A DNA stretch of 64,000 nt from Paenibacillus baekrokdamisoli (GTDB lineage Bacteria; Bacillota; Bacilli; Paenibacillales; Paenibacillaceae): contig NZ_AP019308.1 of the NCBI RefSeq assembly GCF_003945345.1, forward strand, positions 434,001 to 498,000, given 5' to 3'. The notes below the pieces were generated by a model. It ran no database searches. It was not told the origin of the DNA and saw only the letters and a program-made list of their open reading frames with translations. Of this stretch, positions 55,458-63,661 are shown piece by piece. The position numbers were made by a program, and so were the translations under genes. Within the stretch, counting starts at the first letter, position 1; each line of letters begins with the position of its first letter.

Positions 55458-55800
55458 GCTATGTCTGTTTTCTCTTTAAAAATGCAATATTTCCTAATGT
55501 CGCCATACTTCCGCCGTGTTCAGCGCATCGCTCGTAAGTGATAATGAGATTGTTCCTAACACGAACATGTTGCTTGATTGCTAGGCCAGATTACCTGGGC
55601 ATGGATTTCTGAATAATCCAGCAGTACCATGCATACTGTGCGATGGTGTACTGTAACTGGCTGCAGCAAGTAACCCAATTGCTTGGGTTCAAAGCCCAAT
55701 CGCCTAGGGAGCGATAGCTCAAGATCACTCGACTGCTAATCGAGAGTAAAACTTCTGATCTAAACCGGAACTCTCAGCCTGCCAAAAAGGAGGCACCAAG

Positions 55801-56013
55801 ATCAGGACCTTGCAGTTTGCGGATACCGAGCGAAGCCTTTCCGCCCGCTTAGAGAAAGAGACGTAGAAGCTGCGTAAGTCTGAGGGTGAGACCTGCAAGC
55901 TTTTAACGAATCTTCTATCTAAAGGGCGGTCTACCTTTTCTCTCAAGCTAACTCCGTTCCTTCATCAGGGAGAGTTCTGCGGGCAGATCATCAACTATTT
56001 CATTAGCTTATGA
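55801..56013 (+). pseudogene. Unrecognised gene remnant in a 630-bp gap
   Basis: After an AAGGAGG site (55786-55792) the frame opens at ATC 55801, where an ATG would be expected. It reads RTLQFADTERSLSARLEKET, a TAG (55864), then KLRKSEGETCKLLTNLLSKG and on to TGA at 56011. The composition is coding-like and helical at first, but I do not recognise a family. Start loss plus one nonsense codon would fit a dead gene of about 70 codons. The rest of the gap (55458-55785) shows no gene, repeat or RNA that I recognise. Confidence 0.35.
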
Positions 56014-56093
56014 ATCCGCTGTCGTTTTTGTTGGAAGCACCGTATTCCGATGACCTCAGGCAGAGCCTCACAATAACTTTCAGGAGGTAGACC

Positions 56094-57206
56094 ATGTTTA
56101 ATAAAGTAATTATACAGACGGATCAACGCGGACTTCAGTTCACCAAGGGCAGCTATAAGCAATATCTCAAGCCAGGTACATACCGCTTCTCCCCTTTCTC
56201 GGATAGTAAAGTAGAGGTGCTTGATATATCCAAGCCATTTGCCGTGGCAGGAAAAGATTTGCAATTGTTTCTTCAGGATGAGCAGCTGCTTGAAGATCTT
56301 CATATCATTGATGTTGCCGATGGAGAGCTGGCTCTTCGTTATGAAGAGGGGAAATTCCTAGGGGTGCTGACCGCTGGTAAATACGCCTACTGGAAGGTAT
56401 ACAAGAATTACCGCTTCGTGCATGTGAATCTCCGGATTCCAGCGCTATCCTCTGATATTGATGCTGCTATCGTTTCGAAGCTTAGCGGCTTTGTCCATAC
56501 CTTCGAGGTAGCCGAGCATCAAATAGGTCTGCTTTATTACAACCACACCCTTCAGAGGGAGTTGACACCTGGGGCATATGTATTCTGGAAAGGACCTGCT
56601 GCCGTCGCTGTGAAGACATTGGATATGAGACAGCAGCAGCTTGATATGACCGGACAAGAGATCATGACAGAGGATAAAGTACCGCTGCGGTTGAATTTTG
56701 TATGCCAGTACAAAATTATTGATCCGCTGAAGACGCTTCAGATCCGATCGTTCGAGGATCAGCTGTATATTCTGCTGCAGTTGATATTGCGAGAGTATGT
56801 GGGCACGCTCAAGCTGGATGATTTGCTGCGCATGAAGCAGGAAATAGCTGGATTCGTGCTATCCCGGCTGCAAGAGAAGCAGGCCGACTATGGCGTAGAA
56901 TTTCTGTCTTCGGGGCTGAAGGATATCATTCTGCCTGGAGACGTCAAGGATATTTTGAATATGGTGCTGCTCGCAGAGAAGAAGGCGCAGGCCAACCTGA
57001 TTACCCGCAGGGAAGAGACGGCTTCAACTCGCAGCCTGCTGAATACGGCTAAGCTGATGGATGAGAACCAGACCCTCTTCCGACTGAAAGAGCTTGAGTT
57101 CTTAGAGAAAATCTGTGAGAAGATCGGTACGATCTCCCTGACTGGTGGAGGGGGATTGCTGGAACAATTGAATGCCTTGATGAAAGCAAAGGCGGATCAG
57201 GCATGA
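56094..57206 (+). CDS. Slipin-like SPFH/Band-7 protein
   Basis: A protein of 370 aa with an N-terminal beta-rich segment (GLQFTKGSYKQYLKPGTYRFSPF) and an SPFH domain from about residue 145 (HQIGLLYYNHTLQRELTPGAYVFWKG; MTEDKVPLRLNFVCQYKIIDP). A coiled-coil tail runs from about residue 290. No clear membrane helix is visible at the N terminus, unlike classical stomatins. The protein resembles the slipin relatives found in some Gram-positive and proteobacterial genomes that pair an extra N-terminal half with Band 7. The role may be membrane organisation or protease regulation (family knowledge, loosely). AGGAGGT precedes the ATG. It stands alone, ended by a bidirectional terminator. Confidence 0.8.
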   Translation: MFNKVIIQTDQRGLQFTKGSYKQYLKPGTYRFSPFSDSKVEVLDISKPFAVAGKDLQLFLQDEQLLEDLHIIDVADGELALRYEEGKFLGVLTAGKYAYWKVYKNYRFVHVNLRIPALSSDIDAAIVSKLSGFVHTFEVAEHQIGLLYYNHTLQRELTPGAYVFWKGPAAVAVKTLDMRQQQLDMTGQEIMTEDKVPLRLNFVCQYKIIDPLKTLQIRSFEDQLYILLQLILREYVGTLKLDDLLRMKQEIAGFVLSRLQEKQADYGVEFLSSGLKDIILPGDVKDILNMVLLAEKKAQANLITRREETASTRSLLNTAKLMDENQTLFRLKELEFLEKICEKIGTISLTGGGGLLEQLNALMKAKADQA

Positions 57207-57260
57207 TGATCCGTCTTCCAGCTCCGATTAAGGATGACTCTTGGATCTTGAATAATAACG

Positions 57261-57298
57261 AAAAAGTCGACCTTCGAATCATTGAGGTCGACTTTTTT
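57261..57298. terminator. Bidirectional terminator between the slipin and TetR genes
   Basis: AAAAAGTCGACCT pairs with AGGTCGACTTTTTT around an 11-base loop. A and T runs on both sides let it work in both directions. Confidence 0.9.
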
Positions 57299-57303
57299 GT
57301 TGT

Positions 57304-57981
57304 TTATGCGCCGTAAGAAACCTTACGGACGAGATATTCGATTTTCTCAAGCATTTTAACGTCATCGGTACTGGCATACAGGGCAGGCGAGAAGAGCAGT
57401 AGTTTTTTTATCTGATAATAATCGTGAATTGCATTGCGCAGTGTAAGATTGTTTTTCATTAAATAGACAGGGTCCAGAAGATTACGGAACATGAGGTCAT
57501 CCTGGAGAATTAGCAAGGTGGCATTAAGTCGGTTGAACGAACCTTCTTCCATACCGCGCTCATAAAACTGCTGCAGACGCTCATTTCGCTGACTGACTGC
57601 TATATCGATTCTAGACATCAATTCCGGGTAAACCTCTCGCATGTCCTGATAGAAGGCTTCGGTCCCATAGTTTGCAATAATCAATGACTGTGCGAATGAA
57701 GATTGAAAGCCCTGCATGTACATCTGACTGCCCTCGGGCAGCTGTTCTTCTGCTTTGATGACGTACGTAATGAAAATCTCAGATAGACGCTCAATAATCT
57801 CATCCCGCGAAGGAAAGTATTTGTACAGGGTTGCCTTGGATAGATCCATATACTTGGCGATATCATCCATCCGAATATGCTGGAAGCCGCTTGTCTTAAA
57901 GGGATGGAGCAGTTTGGCAACATACTTGCTTTTTATCGATTCATCTGTGTACCGACAGGTTTGAGCTTCATTATTTTCCAT
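57304..57981 (-). CDS. TetR-family transcriptional regulator
   Basis: A DNA-binding protein of 225 aa. The helix-turn-helix lies at about residues 30-65 (GFQHIRMDDIAKYMDLSKATLYKYFPSRDEII), with the TetR-typical KATLYKYF. The C-terminal part is the helical ligand-binding domain. It is divergent from the drug-efflux MFS gene at 58154. The shared region has a strong promoter with an inverted repeat at the -35, the usual arrangement for a repressor relieved by the exported drug (inference). Confidence 0.92.
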   Translation of the reverse strand: MENNEAQTCRYTDESIKSKYVAKLLHPFKTSGFQHIRMDDIAKYMDLSKATLYKYFPSRDEIIERLSEIFITYVIKAEEQLPEGSQMYMQGFQSSFAQSLIIANYGTEAFYQDMREVYPELMSRIDIAVSQRNERLQQFYERGMEEGSFNRLNATLLILQDDLMFRNLLDPVYLMKNNLTLRNAIHDYYQIKKLLLFSPALYASTDDVKMLEKIEYLVRKVSYGA

Positions 57982-58052
57982 AAAGCTTCACACTCGCTCT
58001 CTAATGCACAGTATACACAAATCGACTCGAAAAATAAACCGAATAAACAAAC

Positions 58053-58104
58053 TAAACTCGAATAGACTAAAGTAGTTTACATTATATCATTTCTGATATA
58101 TAAT
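58053..58104 (+). promoter_or_regulatory. MFS promoter with probable TetR operator
   Basis: TTTACA (58076-58081), exactly 17 bases and TATAAT (58099-58104) form a near-consensus vegetative promoter. TAAACT (58053-58058) and AGTTTA (58074-58079) are an inverted repeat spaced by 15 bases whose right arm overlaps the -35, a plausible TetR-family site. Confidence 0.65.
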
Positions 58105-58153
58105 CAGCTTACTCAAAATAGAGAAGAGAATGAATGATGGAGGAGAGAATACG

Positions 58154-59605
58154 GTGACAGTAACAGAATTAAAAAATGTCCGTTTTTGGCCGATTATGAC
58201 AGCTATTTTCTTCGGCGCTTTTCTGAGCATACTAGGCATTAGCATGATCAATATCGCCTTGCCTATTCTAATGACGGATTTTCACTCGGAGCTAAGCGTA
58301 GTCCAGTGGACGTTAACCGGTTTTATGCTTTCTCTTGGCACGATTGCACCGCTAACCGGATATTTGGGTGACAAGATGGGCTATAAGAAAGTGTACTTAT
58401 TCGCCATGGTTGGCTTTGTTGTCTTCTCGTTATTATGCGGATTTGCATGGAATATCGAGTCGCTTATCACGTTTCGTATCATTCAAGGCTTATTCACTGG
58501 ACTTGTCGTTCCAGCAACGATGACGATTATATTCCAAGTGATCCCGAAGGAAAAGCAGCCATTTGCGGTGAGCATCTGGGGCTTGTCGGCTATGCTGGCA
58601 CCCGCGTTCGGTCCAACAATAAGCGGTTGGCTTATTCAACAGTTAAGCTGGAAATGGTTGTTCTTTATTAACGTTCCAATCGGTATTGTAGCGATCTTCT
58701 TCATTATCTGGATGATTCCCGATTACCGGATAAGCACGGCCAAATCCTTAGATAAACTAGGTCTTGCTACGGTTATTCTAAGCAGCGTATCCGTTCTGAT
58801 CGCCCTAAGCCAAGGTCATCAATGGGGCTGGACTTCCTTTAAGACGCTCGGATTGTTCGCTTTCGGCGCGCTGATGCTGCTATTGTTCATCGTTCGAGAG
58901 CTGACAGCCAAGCAGCCGCTGCTCGATCTTCGCGTATTCCGTAATGGGCGTTTCTCGATCACACTTGTTGCCAATACAATCATTACGATCAGTCTTTACT
59001 CAGGAACGCTTCTAGTGCCTTTATTCCTTCAAAATGTTCAAAAAATCACGCCAATGGATACAGGACTTATCCTGCTTCCAGCCTCCTTAGTAATGGCGAT
59101 GGCGATGCCATTAGCCGGTAAGCTTTACCCCCGGTTTGGAGCGAAATGGCTGTCCATAGTGGGGATTATCCTCATTATTGTGGGAAGCTACGAAATGACT
59201 CAACTATCGACTGGTGTATCGCATTTCTACATCATCTTCTGGATGACTGTTCGTAACTTAGGCGTTTCCTTCGCCGCAGCAGCGACCAGCACAGCAGGGA
59301 TGGAAGAAATCGAGCCGATCATGGTTGGCCATGCTTCATCCGTAACAAACTGGGTACGTAATGTCGGCGGCTCATTTGCTATCGCTCTATTTACAACGCT
59401 GCTGGCGTCACATACGATTTCACATATCAAAGACTTGACGGTAGCAGGCAAAGACACGAAGGAAACCATTCCATTCCTATCCTTCACGATGAGCGTAAAT
59501 GATGTATTCATGGTAGCGACCTTCATTGCGGTAGCCGCTATTCCCTTCACCATTCTAATTCGTAAAAAAGTAAAACGCGCAGTCCCGGCTTCAGTAGCTG
59601 CATAA
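58154..59605 (+). CDS. Drug-efflux MFS transporter (DHA2 family, 14 helices)
   Basis: A membrane exporter of 483 aa. GTG 58154 is preferred because GGAGGAG lies eight bases upstream; the ATG at 58130 precedes that site. Motif A is seen as LTGYLGDKMGYKKVYL and motif C-like Gly/Pro-rich sequence as LSAMLAPAFGPTISGWLI. The hydrophobic pattern and length fit the 14-helix EmrB/QacA group. Paired with a divergent TetR regulator, it most likely exports a toxic compound in exchange for protons. The substrate is not predictable. Confidence 0.92.
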   Translation: MTVTELKNVRFWPIMTAIFFGAFLSILGISMINIALPILMTDFHSELSVVQWTLTGFMLSLGTIAPLTGYLGDKMGYKKVYLFAMVGFVVFSLLCGFAWNIESLITFRIIQGLFTGLVVPATMTIIFQVIPKEKQPFAVSIWGLSAMLAPAFGPTISGWLIQQLSWKWLFFINVPIGIVAIFFIIWMIPDYRISTAKSLDKLGLATVILSSVSVLIALSQGHQWGWTSFKTLGLFAFGALMLLLFIVRELTAKQPLLDLRVFRNGRFSITLVANTIITISLYSGTLLVPLFLQNVQKITPMDTGLILLPASLVMAMAMPLAGKLYPRFGAKWLSIVGIILIIVGSYEMTQLSTGVSHFYIIFWMTVRNLGVSFAAAATSTAGMEEIEPIMVGHASSVTNWVRNVGGSFAIALFTTLLASHTISHIKDLTVAGKDTKETIPFLSFTMSVNDVFMVATFIAVAAIPFTILIRKKVKRAVPASVAA

Positions 59606-59633
59606 TCAAGAGTATCCAATGACAAGAAAAGAG

Positions 59634-59676
59634 AGAAGACCGGTACCTCCATTTGAAGTGGAGGCCGGTCTTCTTT
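59634..59676 (+). terminator. Terminator of the MFS gene
   Basis: GAAGACCGG (59635-59643) pairs with CCGGTCTTC (59665-59673), with an inner CCTCC/GGAGG stem, then TTTC. A-rich sequence on the left could allow action on both strands. Confidence 0.75.
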
Positions 59677-59780
59677 CATTGCTGAAGCTTAACCTAGATA
59701 ATTCTTAGTGCGGCATTCTAAAAATCTTTTTGTATTTATTCTCATCATTTCTTTGGGACTTTATGATTCATAATGGTGAT

Positions 59781-59911
59781 AGCGAAGCGGACGGAATCGT
59801 TCTGAAGAAGCGATAGCGTTCGCCTTTGTCTCCTTATTTCTACCCTTAAGGGATAAAATCAAGAAATAGGGAGACAACAGCGATCGTAAGAATGATCCGT
59901 CCGCGTAGCGG
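59781..59911. repeat. Long imperfect palindrome, probable dispersed intergenic repeat
   Basis: A 131-bp element with mirrored blocks: GCGGACGGA (59787-59795) with TCCGTCCGC (59896-59904), TCGTTCT with AGAATGA, TTGTCTCC (59826-59833) with GGAGACAA (59870-59877), and TATTTCT with AGAAATA. The centre is the perfect palindrome CCCTTAAGGG (59843-59852). There is no open frame and no transposase. The layout suggests a MITE-like or REP-like element, or a long RNA hairpin. I believe similar sequences are scattered in other Paenibacillus genomes, but that is memory and not a search. Confidence 0.8.
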
Positions 59912-59946
59912 GCTTCTATGCACAAGACAAGATAGAATGCGTTAAG

Positions 59947-60765
59947 TTACTTTTTTGGGGTTTGCTGGGCTTGAAAGGCACGAGGAGACATCGCATAGTG
60001 CTTCCGGAATTGGTTAGCAAAATGATTATAGTTCTGAAATCCGACATCGAGGGCGACCTCGGAGGCGATTCGGTCTGTATGCTCCAGAAGAAGGGCGGCT
60101 TGTCGAATTCGCATCTGATTCAAGGATTCCACAATCGAGATACCGATGGTTTCTTTGTACAAATGGGAGAGTCTTGAAGGAGATAATCCCACTTTCTTCG
60201 CCAAATCCTCAATACGGAATGTCGCAGACATCGTGGTAGAAAGCAGATGCTGCACTTCTTCAATTCTTGCATCGATCTGCTTGCTTTCTCTTTGTGCTAC
60301 CAACAGTAGAATTTCTCTTAGATTATTCTCGCACAGCTCACTCCAATAGGCGCTTCGTTCAATAGAATCCGAAATTACACGCTGAAAAGCCTTATAAATA
60401 CGTTCCCGAGCGGAATCGTTATCCACAGAATGGATGAGCAGTGGAGTAACTGGAAGCAGGCTGGTTTCCATCATACGCGAGGAAAAATGTGCCCAAACAA
60501 AATTCCAAATCTGCCCTCTACTCGTACCATATTGGTGGGGCGTCCCCTGTCTCAGCAAAGCGACATCGCCGATCCGGCAGATATCCTCTCTTCCGGGCGT
60601 AGAGAAGTAGCCTTCCCCATCAAGCGTGTATGTGATAAGCCAGTCACTCATTCCACTCGGTCGTTTCGTGAAGTAGCTATCTGTCTCGTCGAAGTGACCG
60701 GCTATAATCATTCCTTTGACATGCTCTCCATAAAAGGAGGGCTTGTCAAATTTATCTTCATTCAT
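59947..60765 (-). CDS. AraC-family transcriptional regulator
   Basis: A regulator of 272 aa from ATG 60765, chosen for the AGGAG site eight bases upstream; an ATG six codons earlier overlaps it. The N-terminal cupin sensing domain includes DWLITYTLDGEGYFSTPGRE and ALLRQGTPHQYGTS. The C-terminal double helix-turn-helix reads IEDLAKKVGLSPSRLSHLYKE and ALDVGFQNYNHFANQFRKHYAMSP. It is divergent from two dioxygenase genes and is a candidate activator of them. The 247-bp region between them holds no other gene. Confidence 0.9.
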   Translation of the reverse strand: MNEDKFDKPSFYGEHVKGMIIAGHFDETDSYFTKRPSGMSDWLITYTLDGEGYFSTPGREDICRIGDVALLRQGTPHQYGTSRGQIWNFVWAHFSSRMMETSLLPVTPLLIHSVDNDSARERIYKAFQRVISDSIERSAYWSELCENNLREILLLVAQRESKQIDARIEEVQHLLSTTMSATFRIEDLAKKVGLSPSRLSHLYKETIGISIVESLNQMRIRQAALLLEHTDRIASEVALDVGFQNYNHFANQFRKHYAMSPRAFQAQQTPKK

Positions 60766-61012
60766 CCTTATGACTCCTCTCATTTATCTACTTGCTTATC
60801 GCAATCAGCAATCTATCTTATTCCGTTCTGGATCCGAACTCCTATTTACTCTTCTGCCATTATCATAGCCCTTTCTTTATAATTCCACCAGTCAGGATAG
60901 CAGGATTATAGGAGTTATTAGCATGATCGTTACTTCTCCATATGCGATGCAGTCCCTACAATAAAGGTATAACAAGGTTACTCTCAAGGGATGTACTAGA
61001 GGAGGAAAACAA

Positions 61013-61822
61013 ATGACTGCAATTATGCGTGTACTTACAGCAGAGCAGAAGCAGCAATTCGATCAAGAGGGCTATTTAGTTGTAAAGGGGCTATTCTCCA
61101 CTCCTAATTTAGCGGAAATCGAGCAGACGTTTGAAGAGATCAGCCATCAGACCATACCTGATCATTTTGAGCCTGATCTGGATCAGACGTCGAATGATCC
61201 GCTCAAGCGTTACCCGCGTGTTATGCATCCGCACCGATTCAATGAGGCAGCCAAACGATACATGCTTCATCCACCTGTACTTGATGTTCTAGCGGATTTG
61301 TATGAGGAAGAAGCTTTAGCTGCGCAAAGTATGTTCTATTATAAACCACCAGGTTCCCGTGGGCAGGCGCTCCATCAGGATAACTTCTATTTGAAGGTTG
61401 AACCAGGTAACTGTATCGCGGCTTGGACGGCGGTTGATGCGGCTACGGAAGAGAACGGGGGACTCTTGATCGTTCCCCGTACGCATGAATATGAGATCTC
61501 ATGTCCCGACGAGGCAGATACCAAGGAATCCTTCACCACCCATTACGTTAAGCCACCTAAGGACAGCACCATTATGCCCGTTATTATGGATAAAGGGGAT
61601 GTATTATTCTTTAATGGCAACTTGATTCATGGTTCTTATCGGAACAAGACGAAGGATCAATTCCGCAGAGCCTTTATCTGTCATTATGCCAACAGCTCCG
61701 CAACGAGCATCGGCCAGCATTACAAGCCGCTCTATAGGGCAGACGGATCAGAAGCGCATGAGATGGAGTCTAATCCAGATGGGGGACCGTGCGGCGTAGA
61801 GGTCGATGGTTACTATCATTAA
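61013..61822 (+). CDS. Phytanoyl-CoA dioxygenase (PhyH) family oxygenase, first copy
   Basis: A cytosolic Fe(II)/2-oxoglutarate-dependent oxygenase of 269 aa. The iron triad is visible: His121 and Asp123 in ALHQDNFYL and His206 in NLIHGSYRNKT. Arg218 downstream is the likely 2-oxoglutarate anchor. The N-terminal QQFDQEGYLVVKGLFS is the usual PhyH opening. A GAGGAGG site precedes the ATG. Known members hydroxylate CoA thioesters, amino acids (including ectoine) or secondary metabolites, so the substrate is open. Confidence 0.88.
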   Translation: MTAIMRVLTAEQKQQFDQEGYLVVKGLFSTPNLAEIEQTFEEISHQTIPDHFEPDLDQTSNDPLKRYPRVMHPHRFNEAAKRYMLHPPVLDVLADLYEEEALAAQSMFYYKPPGSRGQALHQDNFYLKVEPGNCIAAWTAVDAATEENGGLLIVPRTHEYEISCPDEADTKESFTTHYVKPPKDSTIMPVIMDKGDVLFFNGNLIHGSYRNKTKDQFRRAFICHYANSSATSIGQHYKPLYRADGSEAHEMESNPDGGPCGVEVDGYYH

Positions 61823-61942
61823 AAATGAGCTGATCCGAAAATAAGCATACTTTTCCCGTAAGGAAGAAGAGCATGAGAAACGACATCGAGCGATAATAGG
61901 GAGGTAAAGCAGGCAAGTAAACCTTCCAAGGGGGTAGCACGA

Positions 61943-62689
61943 ATGTCGAATCAATTGAATGGAACACTTTCACAGGAAGAAGTAGCAGCTTACAAAGAAC
62001 AGGGATACATCCTTCATAAGAAACCATTGTTTGGCGTTGAGAAATTCGCAGAGCTCTCGCAGATCTTCGAAGAGCAATGGGAGCTGGTCGGCAGAAAATT
62101 GAACAGTGAGCTCGATACACCGCATTTTCGCGATGAACGACTGCTTAAGTTTCTGCTGAGCGATGAAGTATTGGATTTAGTTGAGCCAATTCTAGGCCCG
62201 AATATCGGATTATGGTCCAGCCATTTTATATGTAAAGAGCCTGTCATTGGTAAACAAACACCTTGGCATGAGGATTCCGCTTACTGGAAGGGAAGACTGA
62301 GCCGCTTTGACAAAATCGCAACGGTCTGGCTGGCGATTGATCGCAGCTGGAAGGAGAACGGCTGCATGCGTGTCATTCCTGGTACGCATTCGAATGGGTT
62401 CTCGGATTACGAGGAAGTGAGTGAGAGCGAGAATATTTTCAACACACAGGTTAAAAATATTGATGAATCAAAAGCTGTATATTTTGAGCTTGAGCCTAAT
62501 GAATGCTCGATTCATGACTCTCGTATTATCCACGGAGCTACACCAAATCCGAGCCCATATCGCCGCTGCGGCTACACGATGCGTTATTTCTCCACAGAGG
62601 CCAAAGTTATTCCTGAGAAGAATCCTGGCTTCAAGATCTGGCTTGCTCGCGGGAAAGATATCGCCGGAAGTGACTTTGTTAACGTATAA
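61943..62689 (+). CDS. Phytanoyl-CoA dioxygenase (PhyH) family oxygenase, second copy
   Basis: A 248-aa oxygenase of the same superfamily. The iron ligands are His109 and Asp111 (PWHEDSAYW) and His197 (SRIIHGATPNPSPYRR), and an Arg near 207 probably binds 2-oxoglutarate. It is only distantly similar to the first copy, so this is not a recent duplication. AAGGGGGT precedes the ATG. No terminator was seen between the two, which suggests cotranscription and possibly successive steps on one substrate (inference). Confidence 0.88.
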   Translation: MSNQLNGTLSQEEVAAYKEQGYILHKKPLFGVEKFAELSQIFEEQWELVGRKLNSELDTPHFRDERLLKFLLSDEVLDLVEPILGPNIGLWSSHFICKEPVIGKQTPWHEDSAYWKGRLSRFDKIATVWLAIDRSWKENGCMRVIPGTHSNGFSDYEEVSESENIFNTQVKNIDESKAVYFELEPNECSIHDSRIIHGATPNPSPYRRCGYTMRYFSTEAKVIPEKNPGFKIWLARGKDIAGSDFVNV

Positions 62690-62730
62690 TAGATTGTATA
62701 GGAACGGTTTACTTGAAGGAGGCGATGGTA

Positions 62731-63576
62731 TTGTCCGTCCATAGAACGCCAGAGAGGCTCATGAACGAGCAATACATGCCTGCGTCGTCTCCTTATCAAA
62801 TTTTTCTGCATGCGATCGAGCATACGATTATTACGCATTGGCATGAGTTTTACGAAATGGCTTTTGTCGTCTCTGGTACGGGTACGCATGTAAGGAATGG
62901 AGTGCCGTCGCGGATTGAAAAAGGTTCAGTATTTCTCATGACACCAGCGGATTTTCATGAAATTAAAGTGGATGAGGGGCAAATCCTTCATTTATACAAT
63001 CTTATCTTTACAGAGCAGCTTATTCGGGAGCCGCTGATGGAGCTGCTGTTCGATCATGTTTCCGAGCTTACGCATACATTTGTCGGAGCTGAATGTGCGC
63101 AGGTGGAAGCGGAGTTTAAGCGATTATGGGATGAGACGCTTCATTGGCAAGCAGGCAGCGAAGTTATCGTTCAGGGAAGTTTAGAGCGATTATGGATTGA
63201 TCTGTCCCGTAAATGCCGTTCCATGCCAATAACGATCAAGCCAGCAGGTGAGCCGTTCTTACAATCCCCCATTCGTAAGGCCTTGATCTATATTCAGCAT
63301 CACTTTCGTGAGCCTCTTCCGCTTGATGAGGTGTCACGGTTATGTGGGTTATCTACTAATTATTTTAGTGAATGCTTCCACAAACAAACAAGAACAACCT
63401 TTCAGTCCTATGTACAGGAATTACGCCTTCAGTTTGCGAAGTCACTATTGAAAGCGACTCGTCTTCCGATAACCGAGGTTAGCCTTGCCGCTGGCTTTAA
63501 CACATTGCCTCATTTTGAACGGACGTTTAAGAGAAGGTTTGCATGCTCACCTAGAGAGTTCCGCAGATCTATCTAA
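62731..63576 (+). CDS. AraC-family transcriptional regulator
   Basis: A regulator of 281 aa taken from TTG 62731, which lies eight bases after AAGGAGG; ATG 62725 is only two bases from that site. The N-terminal cupin has HWHEFYEMAFVVSGTGTHVRNG and GSVFLMTPADFHEIKV. The C-terminal helix-turn-helix reads LDEVSRLCGLSTNYFSECFHK and VSLAAGFNTLPHFERTFKRRFACSP. It is 41 bases after the second dioxygenase gene and probably in the same transcript, giving the locus two AraC regulators. Confidence 0.9.
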   Translation: MSVHRTPERLMNEQYMPASSPYQIFLHAIEHTIITHWHEFYEMAFVVSGTGTHVRNGVPSRIEKGSVFLMTPADFHEIKVDEGQILHLYNLIFTEQLIREPLMELLFDHVSELTHTFVGAECAQVEAEFKRLWDETLHWQAGSEVIVQGSLERLWIDLSRKCRSMPITIKPAGEPFLQSPIRKALIYIQHHFREPLPLDEVSRLCGLSTNYFSECFHKQTRTTFQSYVQELRLQFAKSLLKATRLPITEVSLAAGFNTLPHFERTFKRRFACSPREFRRSI

Positions 63577-63588
63577 TTCCGACTCAGG

Positions 63589-63617
63589 TTGTTTCGCTAG
63601 TTTTGAAAGCGTATAAT
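63589..63617 (+). promoter_or_regulatory. Promoter of the final flavoprotein gene
   Basis: TTGTTT (63589-63594), 17 bases and TATAAT (63612-63617). Confidence 0.55.
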
Positions 63618-63661
63618 TAGGTGGTACCTATATCTATGTACGTAACTTGAGGAGGTATCGG

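Noticed and set aside
63577-63650. Terminator after the last AraC gene
   Set aside because: No stable stem with a T-run was found, only a promoter for the next gene.
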